Assembly: GCA_039916305.1 (NCBI GenBank) | Contig: JBDSLR010000022.1 | Coordinates: 1 to 64,000 of the forward strand | Source of the DNA: JACMLD01 sp039916305 | Lineage (GTDB): Bacteria > Bacteroidota > Bacteroidia > Chitinophagales > Chitinophagaceae | Reading direction: 5' to 3' | Length of the DNA: 64,000 nucleotides | In this document: positions 1-9,051 of the stretch, in pieces | How the letters are laid out: each line of letters begins with the position of its first letter | Numbering within the stretch: the stretch's first letter is position 1 | The notes under the pieces: generated by a model | Seen by the model: only the letters and a program-made list of their open reading frames with translations | What the model was told of the DNA's origin: nothing | Database searches by the model: none | Position numbers and translations under genes: made by a program

Positions 1-169
1 TGGGCTCTTTGGAGTTACAGATTTTTGCCGCCGCCAGTTTATTGAGTGCTGCCTGGTACTGGCCGCCGGCGGCCAGTAATTTTGCTGTTTCGTACATACG
101 TTCGCAGGCCGGTTGGCCTGTAAAGACAAGCGGCCATAACAATAACAGTATACAACAAGTGTTTTTCAT
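1..169 (-). CDS. Secreted TPR-like protein, partial (continues beyond window start)
   Basis: An ATG at 169-167 on the minus strand opens 56 codons that run without a stop to the window edge, so only the N-terminus is visible. It begins with a short basic region and a hydrophobic signal peptide (residues 3-18). A helical segment follows (residues 22-52) with the alternating small and bulky residues of a tetratricopeptide repeat (YETAKLL, QYQAALNKLAAAK). The gene starts 12 bases after the stop of the TIR gene, so the two are almost certainly co-transcribed. From memory, Bacteroidota proteins with this kind of N-terminus often continue into coiled-coil and WD40 or pentapeptide repeats. That part is outside the window and is inference. 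Confidence 0.6.
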   Translation of the reverse strand, partial: MKNTCCILLLLWPLVFTGQPACERMYETAKLLAAGGQYQAALNKLAAAKICNSKEP

Positions 170-181
170 GCAAATATTTTA

Positions 182-1150
182 TTAACGGTTGGCGCATTGC
201 TGCAGCATCGATTCAATGTCTTTCCGCTGGCTTTGCAGCAGGCTATCGGTTGGAAATTCAATTACAATTTCTTTTGCCTGTATAAATTCGGACTTCGCAA
301 AGCCATACTCCTGCGCATTAAAATATACCAGGCCATTGCGCATATTGCGCTGAAATTGTTCGCGCTTGTAATCCTGCAGGTTGCGGATGGCCTGCTTTTC
401 GTTTTTTTTGGCCTCGTCTTTATTAGCAATGGCTTCTTCTTCGCTTCTTACGGCCCGCTGCCATTGCACCACCGCCAAAAGGCCCAGCAACAAGAACACC
501 AAAGATGCGATACCGCTTATATACCGCTGGCGTTTTAATTTACTGGTTTCTTCTTTGTGCCAGGCGGGCAGTATCCGCCCCGGCGATTCATCGTTGAGGT
601 GGGCGGCCAATTTGGTGAGTTCTTCGTTGAGCTCTCTTACTTTGGGCCACTGCGCAGATTCTTTTTTTGATGCCCGGAGATCATAAAAAATTCGGGTTTG
701 CAAATTGTTTTCCAGGAGGGGTGCCGGAAAATACAAAGCCGGCTCCAGGGTAACATCTGCACCTTCGGTTACGGCCACCAGTATTTTGTCTACCCCCTTG
801 TTTTTAATAAACCAATTCAGTTCATAATGTATGTAGCGCGAGTTGACTGCATTGCGCGAGCAAAGGATGAGCAGGTAATCAGATTTTTGGAGGTAATTGG
901 CCAGCACTTCCAGCACATGGTCTTCCTGGTCGTTTTCACCGGGTGCGGCCCGCCTGATTTTCTGCAACGAAAAATCGCTGTTGTCTCTGCATACCTGCAA
1001 TTGCTTCAAGTGAATATCTGCCGGCATCTTTAAACGGTGAAAACCTTCCAGGAAAATTTCTATGCGCCGGCTCAAATTATAATCCGGGTCGGTGGAATAA
1101 CTGATAAACAGGTTATATCCATCTTGCTGTACTGGCGGGTTTACTGCCAT
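182..1150 (-). CDS. Membrane-anchored TIR-domain protein
   Basis: The 322-residue protein has an N-terminal TIR domain (about residues 11-165). It starts with the beta-A motif NLFISYS and contains the signature S..AVNSRYIHYEL, whose Glu110 sits where bacterial TIR NADases carry their catalytic glutamate. One membrane span follows (about 210-229), then a charged coiled coil (231-265) and a TPR-like helical tail (268-320). TIR domains in bacteria cleave NAD+ or bind partners, often in abortive defence or signalling. Here the domain would lie in the cytoplasm and the tail probably in the periplasm. The downstream gene, 12 bases away, encodes a secreted protein with a similar TPR-like segment. 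NADase activity is inference; the domain call is firm. Confidence 0.8.
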   Translation of the reverse strand: MAVNPPVQQDGYNLFISYSTDPDYNLSRRIEIFLEGFHRLKMPADIHLKQLQVCRDNSDFSLQKIRRAAPGENDQEDHVLEVLANYLQKSDYLLILCSRNAVNSRYIHYELNWFIKNKGVDKILVAVTEGADVTLEPALYFPAPLLENNLQTRIFYDLRASKKESAQWPKVRELNEELTKLAAHLNDESPGRILPAWHKEETSKLKRQRYISGIASLVFLLLGLLAVVQWQRAVRSEEEAIANKDEAKKNEKQAIRNLQDYKREQFQRNMRNGLVYFNAQEYGFAKSEFIQAKEIVIEFPTDSLLQSQRKDIESMLQQCANR

Positions 1151-1420
1151 GATAAATATTGGTCTTTATTGTGATGTGCTACCAGGCAACATTCAGCGCA
1201 TTAGCGCGCTGCTGAAGCAAAAAAGTGTTCAACGAACAAAAAGTTCCCGGGTGGATGTATTATTTGCCATCAATAAGGTAAGAAAAAAGTACGATATTAT
1301 AAGTAGGCAAGCCCTGGTACAACATTCCTTTAAATCTGAATGTTTTTAGAGATGACCAATCGCAGGAAATCAGTCAAAACCCTATTGAAAAAACTATTTT
1401 GCAAAACAAATTTTTTTCTC

Positions 1421-1524
1421 TTTTGAGGAGAAATTGGGGATGACCTTCTTGGCATATTTACAGAATGTTAAATGACGGTTTCGTATTTACGAATTCATTT
1501 TCAACAACATTTTCTCCTCAGAAG
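1421..1524. repeat. Inverted repeat in the 422-base gap 1151-1572
   Basis: The gap between the TIR gene start and the oxidoreductase stop has no convincing gene. It holds a 13-base arm (1421-1433, core GAGGAGAAA) and its reverse complement with one mismatch (1511-1523). Between them is a small hairpin, TTCGT-attt-ACGAA, near 1490. No U-tract follows, so a simple terminator is doubtful. The element could be a decayed repeat or an extended RNA hairpin at the end of the oxidoreductase transcript. Confidence 0.4.
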
Positions 1525-1572
1525 GGGAGGCGCTCACCATCGGTGTTCAGGCGAATAGCCGACACTACTCAC

Positions 1573-2973
1573 CTACTTCAACTTCATTTCCACCGGATCC
1601 CAGTGAATGATTTTTTTGGAGAAATAACTCTGGTTGCAGGCCAGCGCAGGCGCGGCGGCGCGGAAACCAAACGCTGCATCTTCCACTACGGCTTTTCCGG
1701 TTCGGATAGCATCAAAGAAATTGGTGAAATGATCCAGGTGATCGCTGTACCCCTGCGGCGCTTTAAATACAATGTCCTCTTTTGTCTTTCGTTTCTTTTG
1801 TTCAGGCTTCCATTTCGCATCGTACTCCTGCTGCATCTCCTCCTGCATTTTCTTCGAGAACGTAAACAGTGAATCGTACCCGCCAAAACCAGGCGCTTCC
1901 GGCAGCAGGCTGTGCTTAATGGTAATGCTGTTCCCCATCACTTCAATTACCCCTTCAGACCCCACCAGCCTGATCACTTCCTGGCCACCGGTTCCGCTAA
2001 TAAAATTTACCTGCAGCGTGAGCTGAAAGGCATTGTGCTCAGGGGCATCCGGGTATTGCATTACACCGGCCATTACATCCGGCAGATCACGACCATCTTT
2101 CCAATAGCTGAACTGACCGGAACTGTATATACTTTGAGGTCCTTTTGAATTGGTAATGAAATGTGTTCCGCTTAACAGGTGAATGAAAAGGTCGCCGGCC
2201 ACACCGGTACCTACCTGCTTGAAAGCCCGCCACCAGAAAAACTTTTTCGCATCAAAATTCATTTTATCGGTTACCTCAATAAACTTGTCCCAGTTGGTGG
2301 TCATGGCATCCGCATCTTTTGGAATCGTATACTCCCAGGCACCGATGGAACTTTGCCGGTCATACACCGCATTCACCATGTTCAGCTTGCCGATCTCACC
2401 GGCTGCCAGCAACTCTTTTGCCTTTGCATAACCAATACTGCTAACGCGCTGGCTACCTACCTGGAATATCTTTCCTGATTTTTGCGCGGCCGCCATCACC
2501 GGCTTCCCCTCGCTGATTTTGTATACCATTGGTTTCTCACAATACACATGCTTGCCCTTTGCCAGCGCGTCCATAGCAATACGTGCATGCCATACATCGG
2601 TTGTGCATATCAATACCGCATCGATATCCTTTTTATCCAGCAATTCCTGGTAATTAATCGTAGTAAAAAGGTCCTTGCCATGCAACTCTTTCGCATTCTC
2701 CAGCCGGCCCAGGTACAAATCGCAAATCCCGGCAAGCTCAACGCCTGGTACTTTTAAGGCGGTAGCGAGGTCGTAATGCCCCTGCACACCATAGCCAATC
2801 ACACCTATCCGCAGCTTGTCATTTGACGTGATCTTTTTTTCATAACGCAATATTCTTTCTTCCGCTTTTGCAGCGGCCGCGAAAGATGAAAACGGTGATG
2901 TGGCAGCTACAAGGCTGGTGGCAGCAATTTGCTGCAGGAATTTTTTTCTGGATGGAGCATTATCGTTAGGCAT
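1573..2973 (-). CDS. Exported Gfo/Idh/MocA family oxidoreductase
   Basis: This 466-residue protein starts with a Tat-like signal (SRKKFL near residue 8, then a hydrophobic stretch to about 35). The twin arginine is replaced by Arg-Lys. The Rossmann dinucleotide motif GVIGYGVQG lies at 57-65 and the family EKP motif (YCEKPM) at about 144-149. The family binds NAD(P) and oxidises or epimerises sugars and cyclitols; exported members in Bacteroidota process carbohydrates outside the cytoplasm. The substrate cannot be read from sequence. It lies downstream of the SusC/SusD pair on the same strand, but a strong terminator (3188-3228) separates them, so it is probably transcribed separately. Confidence 0.85.
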   Translation of the reverse strand: MPNDNAPSRKKFLQQIAATSLVAATSPFSSFAAAAKAEERILRYEKKITSNDKLRIGVIGYGVQGHYDLATALKVPGVELAGICDLYLGRLENAKELHGKDLFTTINYQELLDKKDIDAVLICTTDVWHARIAMDALAKGKHVYCEKPMVYKISEGKPVMAAAQKSGKIFQVGSQRVSSIGYAKAKELLAAGEIGKLNMVNAVYDRQSSIGAWEYTIPKDADAMTTNWDKFIEVTDKMNFDAKKFFWWRAFKQVGTGVAGDLFIHLLSGTHFITNSKGPQSIYSSGQFSYWKDGRDLPDVMAGVMQYPDAPEHNAFQLTLQVNFISGTGGQEVIRLVGSEGVIEVMGNSITIKHSLLPEAPGFGGYDSLFTFSKKMQEEMQQEYDAKWKPEQKKRKTKEDIVFKAPQGYSDHLDHFTNFFDAIRTGKAVVEDAAFGFRAAAPALACNQSYFSKKIIHWDPVEMKLK

Positions 2974-3187
2974 ACAAAAAATTTATTGGTAAAAATATTG
3001 GTTTGCCCAGTAACCAGCAAAAGCGCTTTCCGGATACCGGCCTGTTGCCAGGAATGGTAATAGGTATTAGGCAAAGAACAAAGTCCACTATAACCAGGAA
3101 GACTTTACAAAGCCGGAGCATTTCAAATGTATATTCCATACAAGTTAATGCATCAACCCCGAATGATAACAGCCGGAATTGCTACTA

Positions 3188-3228
3188 CAAAAAAAAGCTC
3201 CTCCTGTAATAGTTACCAGGAAGAGCTT
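3188..3228 (-). terminator. Rho-independent terminator after susD
   Basis: Arms of 12 bases (3195-3206 and 3217-3228, core AAGCTC..CCTG) pair with one mismatch around a 10-base loop. On the minus strand the stem is followed directly by a run of T residues (3194 down to 3188). It lies 45 bases past the susD stop and ends the SusC/SusD transcript. Confidence 0.8.
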
Positions 3229-3273
3229 ATTGAAAAGGTGATATATTAGCAAAGCGTCGCTGTTGTTCCGTGC

Positions 3274-5052
3274 TTAATCCCAGCCCGCATTTTGTTTCAG
3301 GTTTGGGTTGCGCTGCAAATCGTTCAACGGAATAGGATAGTAGTAATTCCGTTCCTGCCAAACCCTGGGAACTTCGTTCATCCATATCAGCTCGCCGGAA
3401 GTACCATTTCTCAGCAATTGTGAATTTACCGCACTGCCTATTTTCGGTGAAACATCCACATAGGTCACCCCCGCAACGGCCGGGCTGGGGCGCGTTCCCT
3501 GGTAGAAAGCCACATCCAGCACACCATCTTCATTCAGGTCCATCGGTGTATTCAGCGCCGGTACGTAAAAGCCATTCCATTCCTGCTGCATCAATTCCCC
3601 TCTTTTCCACCTCAGGATATCAGAAAAACGAAAGCCTTCCAGGCTCAGCTCAATACCCCGTTCTCTCCTGATTTCCAAAATAACGGGGTCGGAAATAGCC
3701 GGAAAATAGTTTGCCTTCAGGTAGGGATCTGCCGTAATTGGTTTTGTGGTCAGGCCTGCCGTTATACCTCCCCGGGCCCTGAGTGGGCCAATGGTAGTTG
3801 CCCACTCCGCATCAGTTAAAGTGCCCAGCTCCGCTTTTGCTTCCGCATAATTCAATAATACCTCCGCATAGCGGAACAATGGTACCGCATTGGTATTTAA
3901 AGCACCTGCATCATAATAGGTATCGTCCAATGTCATCTTAATTGGCTGGTACCCGGTAAAAGTGTAAGAGAACACAGGTGGTGCAGCCACCAGTGCGCCA
4001 TTGTTGACCCTCTTATAATCTCCTGAACGGATGGTTTGTTTCAGCCTCAGGTCACGGTTCTTTACCTCATCTTTAAACAACATGGTGCTGTATGCAGGAT
4101 TGTTGGTGAAAGGGGTGCCGTCCAGGTTCAGGTAGGTATTGATGAAGGTACGCGTTAAGCTTGCTTTTGCCCCGTATGTACCGCTGGTCCACCACCAGTT
4201 TGCGTCGCTTAATACATTAAGACTTACATCAGCAACAGCCGCCTGCAAAACCTCATTGGCCAAAGCTGTATTGCTGGTAAAAACCTGCCGGTAAGAGACC
4301 CCGGGACCCCCGTTTGTATTTATAGAGAACCCGCCGTTTTTGATGATCTGATCCGCGGCAGCCACTGATTCCTGCAGCCATGTGGCGGCCGAACTGGTAA
4401 GGTTAAGGTTGGTATGATACCGCCGGAAAGTGCCTTCAAAAAGACAAACCCGCGATTTATAAGCATACGCCACCCATTTGGTGATGGTGGTACGGCTTGG
4501 ATCATTGGTGGCAATGATATTGGCGCAGGCAAAATTCAGATCCGCCAATACGGAATCCATCACCAGCGTTCTTGCATCGCGGCCACCCGTTAACGTTGGA
4601 TCATCAATCTCCAACGGTTTTCCAATCCAGGGCACATTGCCAAAGCGCTTCACCTTTTCCATATAAAAATAGGCCCTGAAATAGCGCGCAATACCCAAAT
4701 AGTTATTCCGGATATTTTCAGGGATTGCCGGGTTGGTGCAGTTCGCTATAAAATAGTTGATATTTCTTAAGTCTCTCCAGGTCCAGCCGGAGCTGGTGTT
4801 GGCGGCATAACCTCCCGGCCGGATAAAATCCTGCACCGCTTTCACTGCCAGGTAGTCAGACATTTGATCCTGGGTGGTGGAGTTCTTCGGAAGAAAATCC
4901 ATTCCATAAAAAGAGTTGGTATATAATTTCAGGCCATTTTCTGAACCGAATATGGCGTCCCTGGAAGCACTTGATTGCGGCACCTGGTCCAGTTTGGAAC
5001 AGGAGGTGAAAATTAAGCCCGCCAGTAATATTCCTGTATATATTTTTTTCAT
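3274..5052 (-). CDS. SusD/RagB-type nutrient-binding outer membrane lipoprotein
   Basis: The protein has 592 residues and a lipoprotein signal with the lipobox ending at Cys18 (FTSC). It is the surface glycan-binding partner that caps the SusC barrel. SusD hallmarks are the N-terminal helices with repeated aromatic residues (YFRAYFYMEK), the segment VILEIRRERGIELSLEGFR and the closing YPIPLNDLQRNPNLKQN. Length and order fit the RagB/SusD family. The start lies 17 bases after the SusC stop, so they form one operon. The ligand is unknown. No glycosidase is directly attached, so a polysaccharide target is not assured. Confidence 0.93.
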   Translation of the reverse strand: MKKIYTGILLAGLIFTSCSKLDQVPQSSASRDAIFGSENGLKLYTNSFYGMDFLPKNSTTQDQMSDYLAVKAVQDFIRPGGYAANTSSGWTWRDLRNINYFIANCTNPAIPENIRNNYLGIARYFRAYFYMEKVKRFGNVPWIGKPLEIDDPTLTGGRDARTLVMDSVLADLNFACANIIATNDPSRTTITKWVAYAYKSRVCLFEGTFRRYHTNLNLTSSAATWLQESVAAADQIIKNGGFSINTNGGPGVSYRQVFTSNTALANEVLQAAVADVSLNVLSDANWWWTSGTYGAKASLTRTFINTYLNLDGTPFTNNPAYSTMLFKDEVKNRDLRLKQTIRSGDYKRVNNGALVAAPPVFSYTFTGYQPIKMTLDDTYYDAGALNTNAVPLFRYAEVLLNYAEAKAELGTLTDAEWATTIGPLRARGGITAGLTTKPITADPYLKANYFPAISDPVILEIRRERGIELSLEGFRFSDILRWKRGELMQQEWNGFYVPALNTPMDLNEDGVLDVAFYQGTRPSPAVAGVTYVDVSPKIGSAVNSQLLRNGTSGELIWMNEVPRVWQERNYYYPIPLNDLQRNPNLKQNAGWD

Positions 5053-5069
5053 CTGTTTAAATTTTTTCT

Positions 5070-8000
5070 TTAAAAGACTACATTGATTCCGAAAGAGAAA
5101 CTTTTTAACAACGGATAATTGTAACCATCACCGTTCGTAGGGTTGTCGTTCAGGTCACGATCCGCAGGAACCGTTGCGTTTTCTACATCGATGGTATTCT
5201 TAACAATCTTGTACATGGGTGAATAGGTGAACAGGTTTTCGCCCGAGAAATATACCCTCAGACTGCGGGCGCCAATGCGCTTGATCCAGCTTGCAGGCAG
5301 GTTGTAACCCACCTGAATATTCTTCAGCCTCATATAGGCCACGTTTTGCAGGTAACGCGTCTGCGCAATACCCAGCGTGCGGTTAGTATTGCTGGAAGCG
5401 GCTCTTGACATGGTTCTCGGGAAATAAGCATTCACGTTATCCGGCGTCCACATGTTACCCAGGTGAAACACTGGTACGTTATTGTAAGGGCGGTTATATT
5501 GTCCCCAGAACATTTCTGTTTCGGTACTCGGATACCATTGTTGTTTGGCTACTCCCTGTAAGAAAACAGAAAATGAAATATTGTTCCAGTCTGCCCCGAG
5601 ATTAACACCATAGTTATATCTTGGCGCGGAATTGCCAATGATCCTGCGGTCACCTGATTTGTCCGCTTTGTTCTCGCCTATATTAATCAGTCCATCTTTG
5701 TTAAGGTCTCTTAGTTTGATATCACCCGGTAACCATAAACCTGAAGGGGACGCCCTCATCTGGGGGTTTTGCTTCGCATGTGAAGCAACATCTGCTGCAT
5801 CAATAAAGAAGCCTTCTGTTTCGTAACCCCATATGTCACCCAGCGTTTGTCCTTCATAGTAATCGCTCAGTAATTTGTCGGGGTTATTGTACCGGTCAAT
5901 GGTTGTTTTGTTATCAGATAAAACCAGCCGGATATTGTATCGCACAGGCTTCTTTCCTTTGCCTATTTTGTCATTCCAGGTAAGAGAAGCTTCCCATCCT
6001 TTGGTGGTCAGATCAGCATAGTTGCCCTTTGGCACATCTGCTCCAAAGGTTGCGGGAGGCGTAAGGCCAAACGTAAACATATCCGTGGTTTTGCGGATAT
6101 AGGCATCGCCCACAAAGGTGAGACGGCCCGCCAGCATGGTGAAATCTAAACCTACATTACGCGTAGTGGATGTTTCCCAGGTTAAACCTTCCGGCAAAAC
6201 GTTGGGGTTAAGGGTAATTTGGGGTCTAGTTCCATTTAAAATCACCGCAGACTGTCTGATGGCAAAAAGTTCCTGGAAAGAATAGGAAGCAATGTTTCCG
6301 TTCCCAAGCGATCCGTAAGAAGCCCTGATTTTTAATTCAGACATAATATTGGGTGAAACATTCCAGAACGACTCTTTATTGATTCTCCAGCCTGCAGAAA
6401 CAGAAGGGAAAAAACCATATTGCTGATCCAGCGGGAATTTTGATGAACCATCATACCGGGCATTTACCTCAATTAGGTAACGATCTTTGAAAGCATAGTT
6501 CAATCTTGAGAAACCACCCACGATAGCCCATTGTTCATAACCGCCACCGGTGGTAATTGCCTGTCCTGCTGCAAGGTTCAGATCAGTAGCATTTTCGAAA
6601 ATTACCCCGTTGCGCTGAACGGCAATGCGGTTATAGGTTGACTGTTCGTAATTATAGCCAACCATTGCTTTAAAGTAGTGGTTATCTCCAAAATGATTTT
6701 CATATTCGGTGTAGATATTGGTAGCCCAATACCTGGTTTTCCGCGTGTCGAATAATAAGTCATTGGTAGTGGTTCCCACATAAGCTGTTACCCCGCTAAA
6801 ATTGCTATAGGGCACCTGCACACGTTTTTGGTTCTTGCTATCATCTGTGTTACGGAACGTGAAATCCACATTTACCCTAAACTTATTGTTGAAGAACCTG
6901 CTTCTCAACCCGGTAATGCTCCTGAAAACGTCGCGGCGCGTGTCAATGCCGTTCTTTCCGTACATGAAATCGCCGATTGTATAGGCCGATGCAAAAGTGA
7001 GCGTGCCATCTGTGTTTTTAAACGGCATGGTGGGCTTTCCTTCGTCGGCTATATTCCGCCAGATTCCTCCACCCTCACCTACATTGATAGGATTGTGGTA
7101 GTTCATGCTGGAATAATCAGCATTGTTCTCAACAGTCAGCCAGGGAAACACTTCAATGGAACCTCTTGCACGGATGTTTTTCATGCTGTAGTCGTCGCTG
7201 TTGTAGCGGAACAGGCCAGCCTGGTTCAGAAAACGTCCCGAAACGAGGAAGGTCGCTTTGTCGCTTCCACCGCTTACTGAAAGATTGTTCTCATAGGCTG
7301 CCGTATTTTTTTTGTACAGTTCGCCGTAATAATCGGAACTGCCATAATAAGTATACTCCCCGGTTGTAGGGTTAACTTCAATGGTATTATACGGCTGCCC
7401 TGACTCTTTCCTTCTTTTGAATTCATCCAGGTATGCCTGCGAAAATTTCTGTGTCTTGTTGGCATTTTGCGGGAATGCACCATCGCCGTTTACAAATGCT
7501 TCTGCAAACATTTTGGACCAGGTATAACCATCAGTTACAAAATCTGGCCTGGTGACCGGCGACTTTATTGCGTAATTGCTTGAATAAGATACGCTGGTAC
7601 GGCCCTTGACGCCTTTCTTGGTGGTAATTAAAACAACTCCAAATACACCCCTTGCTCCGTAAATTGCTGCAGAGGCGGCATCTTTGAGAATAGAAACAGT
7701 TTCAATATCGTTTGGATTTATTAAACTCGGATCTCCTTCAAACCCATCGATCAAAACCAGCGCACTGCCTCCCTGGCCAATAGAGGTGGTACCTCTTATA
7801 TTGTAACTGGGCGATTGAGTTGGTTTTCCGTCTGACATCCTCAGGTTCAAATTGGGCAACAGGCCTTGCAATCCCTGCGAAAGGTTGGTAATGGGCCGGC
7901 TTTCCAGGTTTTTGGCGCTAATCTGGTCAACTGCACCGGTTGCATTAGCCCTTTTTTGTGTTCCGAAACCTACTACTACTACTTCTTCCAAAGCCGTTTT

Positions 8001-8351
8001 TGCCGAAGCTGTTAATGAAACGGAAACTGCCTTGTTTACACCGGAATTTACAGCATAGTTACGGATCAACTGCGTCTGGTACCCAACATAAGACAGCCTG
8101 AAACGGTACCTTGCACCGGCTGCAAGGTCGAACCGGAAAACACCCAGTTCATTGGTAATACCACTTTTTTGCAATGCCGTGTCTGACTCATTGATGGCTA
8201 CAACGGTTACGTTAGAAAGCGCGGCACCTGCGTCATCCTTTACCGTGCCTGTGACGGTAGCATTTGTTTGCGAAAAACTTTGAAAGGAAATGCCCAATAA
8301 GAGCAGTAAAACTAAACTCATGTAGCGGAGCCGCTTCAGTTCAATTTTCAT
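5070..8351 (-). CDS. SusC/RagA-type TonB-linked outer membrane transporter
   Basis: The 1093-residue protein begins with a signal peptide ending near residue 28 (SFSQ). A carboxypeptidase-regulatory-like domain follows (about 30-115), then a TonB-box region (EEVVVVGFG) and a plug domain with the SusC signatures NIRGTTS, LVLIDG and SILKDAASAAIYGARG. The rest is the 22-strand barrel, ending in a terminal Phe as expected for Bam-dependent insertion. It imports ligands captured by the downstream SusD partner using TonB energy. No anti-sigma/sigma pair or hybrid sensor lies next to it, so its regulator is not evident in the window. Confidence 0.95.
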   Translation of the reverse strand: MKIELKRLRYMSLVLLLLLGISFQSFSQTNATVTGTVKDDAGAALSNVTVVAINESDTALQKSGITNELGVFRFDLAAGARYRFRLSYVGYQTQLIRNYAVNSGVNKAVSVSLTASAKTALEEVVVVGFGTQKRANATGAVDQISAKNLESRPITNLSQGLQGLLPNLNLRMSDGKPTQSPSYNIRGTTSIGQGGSALVLIDGFEGDPSLINPNDIETVSILKDAASAAIYGARGVFGVVLITTKKGVKGRTSVSYSSNYAIKSPVTRPDFVTDGYTWSKMFAEAFVNGDGAFPQNANKTQKFSQAYLDEFKRRKESGQPYNTIEVNPTTGEYTYYGSSDYYGELYKKNTAAYENNLSVSGGSDKATFLVSGRFLNQAGLFRYNSDDYSMKNIRARGSIEVFPWLTVENNADYSSMNYHNPINVGEGGGIWRNIADEGKPTMPFKNTDGTLTFASAYTIGDFMYGKNGIDTRRDVFRSITGLRSRFFNNKFRVNVDFTFRNTDDSKNQKRVQVPYSNFSGVTAYVGTTTNDLLFDTRKTRYWATNIYTEYENHFGDNHYFKAMVGYNYEQSTYNRIAVQRNGVIFENATDLNLAAGQAITTGGGYEQWAIVGGFSRLNYAFKDRYLIEVNARYDGSSKFPLDQQYGFFPSVSAGWRINKESFWNVSPNIMSELKIRASYGSLGNGNIASYSFQELFAIRQSAVILNGTRPQITLNPNVLPEGLTWETSTTRNVGLDFTMLAGRLTFVGDAYIRKTTDMFTFGLTPPATFGADVPKGNYADLTTKGWEASLTWNDKIGKGKKPVRYNIRLVLSDNKTTIDRYNNPDKLLSDYYEGQTLGDIWGYETEGFFIDAADVASHAKQNPQMRASPSGLWLPGDIKLRDLNKDGLINIGENKADKSGDRRIIGNSAPRYNYGVNLGADWNNISFSVFLQGVAKQQWYPSTETEMFWGQYNRPYNNVPVFHLGNMWTPDNVNAYFPRTMSRAASSNTNRTLGIAQTRYLQNVAYMRLKNIQVGYNLPASWIKRIGARSLRVYFSGENLFTYSPMYKIVKNTIDVENATVPADRDLNDNPTNGDGYNYPLLKSFSFGINVVF

Positions 8352-8421
8352 TTTTCAGTATTTAGTTAGTTATGGGGTAAAATACCTGGATCCTGACGGG
8401 TGTATCCGGATCCAACCTGTG

Positions 8422-8429
8422 CAAACGTA
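8422..8429 (-). promoter_or_regulatory. Candidate -7 promoter box for the SusC/SusD operon
   Basis: On the minus strand 8429-8422 reads TACGTTTG, matching the Bacteroidota -7 consensus TAnnTTTG, about 70 bases upstream of the susC ATG. No clear -33 TTTG was found at the usual spacing. The leader between box and gene contains an inverted repeat, TGGATCC (8387-8393) and GGATCCA (8408-8414), which could fold in the mRNA. Confidence 0.4.
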
Positions 8430-8760
8430 TTGAAGCAACGATGAAAGAAGTGAATTCCTGTTTTAAGGAATTGTAAACTTTGAAGTTGGCAGCAATCGTT
8501 TTACGTTAACTAAAAATACAAAGTATTTCCGATTTGGAAGCTGTCGTTCTTATGCAGGTTTATTTTTTTGCACGCCGGATTGCGTGGCCGTGCTGCAACC
8601 GCGACCGACAGTAATACAACTTGGTAAAGCCGGCATGATTATCCACCGCTCCGATCCTAACATATTCAGCACCGCACTAATGAACTTGTTTATGTTTTTG
8701 TTTACGGTAACCCAGGTTGAAGCAGTCAGTACACGATCTGCTGTTTACCGGCCCTCTGTT

Positions 8761-9018
8761 CTAAGAGACTAATATTTTGGCTTCCTTTTTACCGTACAGC
8801 CGTACTATAGAATTCTTTTTCAAATATGGTTTCACCATTTTATCTGTAACAAGTTGGTGTTTGGCAAAAAGCCTGTCAAAATATTTTTCCTCCTCTGAAG
8901 AAATCCATTGGGGCAATATTGGATTTGCCCTGGTTATAAACAACACTTTCCAAAAATTGACCGGAATAGGTAAGCCATTAATTTTTTGCCTTGTTAAAAC
9001 TAGAGCCCGGAAAAACGG
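8761..9018 (-). other. Open frame of 85 codons, possible gene remnant in the 8352-9051 gap
   Basis: This minus-strand frame is open from a TGA at 9021-9019 to a TAG at 8761. It has no ATG near its beginning; the first candidate start is GTG at 8946. The translation has a natural globular composition (segments SSEEEKYFDRLFAKHQL and MVKPYLKKNSIVRLYG), unlike the shadow frames around it. I do not recognise a family. It may be the C-terminal remnant of a decayed gene or a short real protein. The rest of the gap, 8430-8760, shows nothing else convincing. Confidence 0.3.
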
Positions 9019-9051
9019 TCATTTTTTATCTACGAAAGGGAACTTACATTC

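Noticed and set aside
8584..8772. Plus-strand ORF of 62 codons in the susC upstream gap
   Set aside because: No protein-like features, and the overlapping minus-strand frame is more natural.
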